The notes beneath the pieces were generated by a model, which was not told where the DNA came from, searched no databases, and saw only the letters and a list, made by a program, of their open reading frames with translations. DNA of 64,000 nt from Rhodococcus sp. HM1 (GTDB taxonomy: Bacteria > Actinomycetota > Actinomycetes > Mycobacteriales > Mycobacteriaceae). The stretch is from assembly GCF_023218075.1 (NCBI RefSeq), contig NZ_JALPTB010000011.1, positions 1 through 64,000 of the forward strand, written 5' to 3'. The translations under genes and the position numbers were made by a program. This document shows, one piece after another, positions 63,017 through 64,000 of this stretch (positions within the stretch are counted from its first letter, which is position 1; every line of letters starts with the position of its first letter).

Positions 63017-63472
63017 TCAGTTCCGCTCGGTGAGACGGATGACGGGAAGTTCGCGGTCGGTCTTCTTCTCGTAATCGGCGAACCCCGGGCTCGCGCTGAC
63101 GATCTGTTCCCAGGCGCGCTCTCGTTCGGCGTCGTGAAGCTGCTCGGCGTCGACGGCGACGGTGCGTCCTTCGACCTCGATGCGCACCTTGTCGGGGTTG
63201 GCCGCGATGTTGTAGTACCAGCCGGGATTGCCGGCGGCGCCGGCGGCCGAGGCGACGATGAGCCGGCTGCCGTCCGGACCGGGGAACCAGTTGACCGGCG
63301 TCGAACGTTCCTGCCCCGTCTTGCGGCCCACAGTGGTGAGGATGAGGGCATTGCTCCCGCGGAAGCGGCCACTGCGCCGGATGCGCCCGGCCATCAGTTT
63401 GTTGACCAGACGGAACAGGGGACCGGACGGCTGGCGGGCACCACGAGTTCCCGCGGGGGTGTCGAAGCTCAT
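63017..63472 (-). CDS. Deazaflavin (F420)-dependent nitroreductase-family protein
   Basis: A 151-residue protein of the Ddn/DUF385 family. 'VNKLMAGRIRRSGRFRGSNA' leads to 'ILTTVGRKTGQERSTPVNWF' (the F420 phosphate-binding region), then 'GSRLIVASAAGAAGNPGWYY' and the C-terminal 'SASPGFADYEKKTDRELPVI'. Family members reduce quinones or nitro-compounds with reduced F420, a cofactor of actinobacteria. The start is ATG 63472. It lies 38 bases after the ABC permease gene on the same strand. Confidence 0.9.
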   Translation of the reverse strand: MSFDTPAGTRGARQPSGPLFRLVNKLMAGRIRRSGRFRGSNALILTTVGRKTGQERSTPVNWFPGPDGSRLIVASAAGAAGNPGWYYNIAANPDKVRIEVEGRTVAVDAEQLHDAERERAWEQIVSASPGFADYEKKTDRELPVIRLTERN

Positions 63473-63510
63473 GGCCGTGTCCTTTGTTCGGGTGTCGGTC
63501 GCGGCACGGA

Positions 63511-64000
63511 TCAGCCGCCTGCGCGAGCGCGGAGTTCGCGTCGACGTGCCGAGCGCCGACCCCGCAGCCGCAGCCGACTGTAGGCGAACAGCGCGAGCAC
63601 GACTCCGACCAGCACCAGCATCCCGATGTTGAACAGCCACGCCGACGAGGTGTGCTGCCACAGCGCATCGGCCTCGGCCGTCGGATCCTTCGCGCGAAGG
63701 TCGACGGTCGAGGCCGATGCGGCGTATCCCCAGCGTGCCGAGAACAGCCACGACAACTGTTCGAGCACGACGCGGCCGGTGATCGGGATCAGGCCCCCGC
63801 TCATCACCAGCTGCACCATCACCGCCACAACGAGCATCGGCATGACCTGCTCACTCGACCGGGCCACCGCGGACAGGGCCAAGCCGAGGACGACGCACGA
63901 GCACGTGGTCAGCGCGATGTCCACCATCAGTTCCACGGCGCCGACCGGAATCAGGGAGCCGGGGCCCGGAGCGCCCTTGCCGGCCATGACCACCAGCACC
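63511..64000 (-). CDS. ABC transporter permease, C-terminal part (runs off window)
   Basis: The last ~163 residues of a membrane protein whose start lies beyond 64000. It has helices 'VELMVDIALTTCSCVVLGLA', 'VMPMLVVAVMVQLVMSG' and 'IGMLVLVGVVLALFAYSRLR'. The sequence 'LFSARWGYAASASTVDLRAK' then 'DALWQHTSSAW' resembles the ABC-2 part of Rv1747-like FHA-domain ABC exporters. The ATPase and FHA domains would be outside the window, so the full identity is provisional. Confidence 0.65.
   Translation of the reverse strand, partial: VLVVMAGKGAPGPGSLIPVGAVELMVDIALTTCSCVVLGLALSAVARSSEQVMPMLVVAVMVQLVMSGGLIPITGRVVLEQLSWLFSARWGYAASASTVDLRAKDPTAEADALWQHTSSAWLFNIGMLVLVGVVLALFAYSRLRLRGRRSARRRELRARAGG

Noticed and set aside
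1-64000. CRISPR arrays, tRNA or rRNA genes
   Set aside because: No regularly spaced repeats, cloverleaf with CCA-type acceptor, or conserved rRNA sequence was noticed on reading; short RNAs could still be missed without a covariance search.

Overview
The window is high-GC actinobacterial DNA, most like Rhodococcus or a close mycolic-acid relative. Three things support this. Open frames have G/C-rich third positions, with many GTG starts and 4-base ATGA/GTGA gene overlaps. The left third follows the gene order of the Mycobacterium tuberculosis Rv1098c-Rv1112 region (fumC, glpX, DUF4245, AI-2E transporter family, xseBA, lipid-droplet protein, ispH, DUF6542, ychF). An LGFP-repeat lipoprotein and a deazaflavin-dependent (Ddn-type) enzyme are also present. 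No tRNA, rRNA or CRISPR array was seen.

Layout. 1-3.7 kb: a serine-hydrolase lipoprotein, an epoxide-hydrolase-like protein and a carboxymuconolactone-decarboxylase-like protein, then an LGFP lipoprotein. 3.7-20.3 kb: the conserved core block, interrupted by rmuC and sbcDC; two copies of a nested palindromic repeat lie here. 20.3-28.8 kb: an arsenic/heavy-metal island with two CadI/ArsI-type VOC enzymes, two ArsR repressors, an ACR3 pump, an arsenate reductase, an ArsO-like flavoprotein, a DrrAB-like ABC exporter behind a short leader peptide, a 30-residue small ORF and a SigZ-like sigma factor with a cysteine-rich tail. 28.8-33 kb: a YdeI protein and a heterodimeric ABC exporter whose two ATPase halves are degenerate in complementary ways. 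33-43.1 kb: a five-gene ATP-dependent ketone carboxylase operon, in size and order like acetophenone carboxylase (apcABCDE), with an AcoR/MimR-like regulator that has lost the sigma-54 loop, and two matching dyads upstream of the operon. 43-64 kb: accessory genes, namely a pseudouridine synthase, a patatin with an inserted membrane block, a condensation-GNAT fusion, a two-component system, an IS110 scar joined to a truncated dehydrogenase, a TetR/permease pair, an AmpG-like MFS protein, FmdB/formamidase, a self-sufficient CYP102-type P450, a Ddn-like enzyme and the end of an ABC permease that runs off the window.

How the genes work together. The arsenic genes would sense As(III) (ArsR), reduce arsenate (ArsC), export arsenite (ACR3) and process organic or thiophilic metal species (CadI/ArsI, ArsO). 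The ketone carboxylase would activate a ketone with ATP and bicarbonate to a beta-keto acid, under the neighbouring regulator. Formamidase and FmdB form a small amide-use unit. Functions are inferred from sequence motifs and gene order; substrates of the ketone carboxylase, both exporters and the P450 are not settled.
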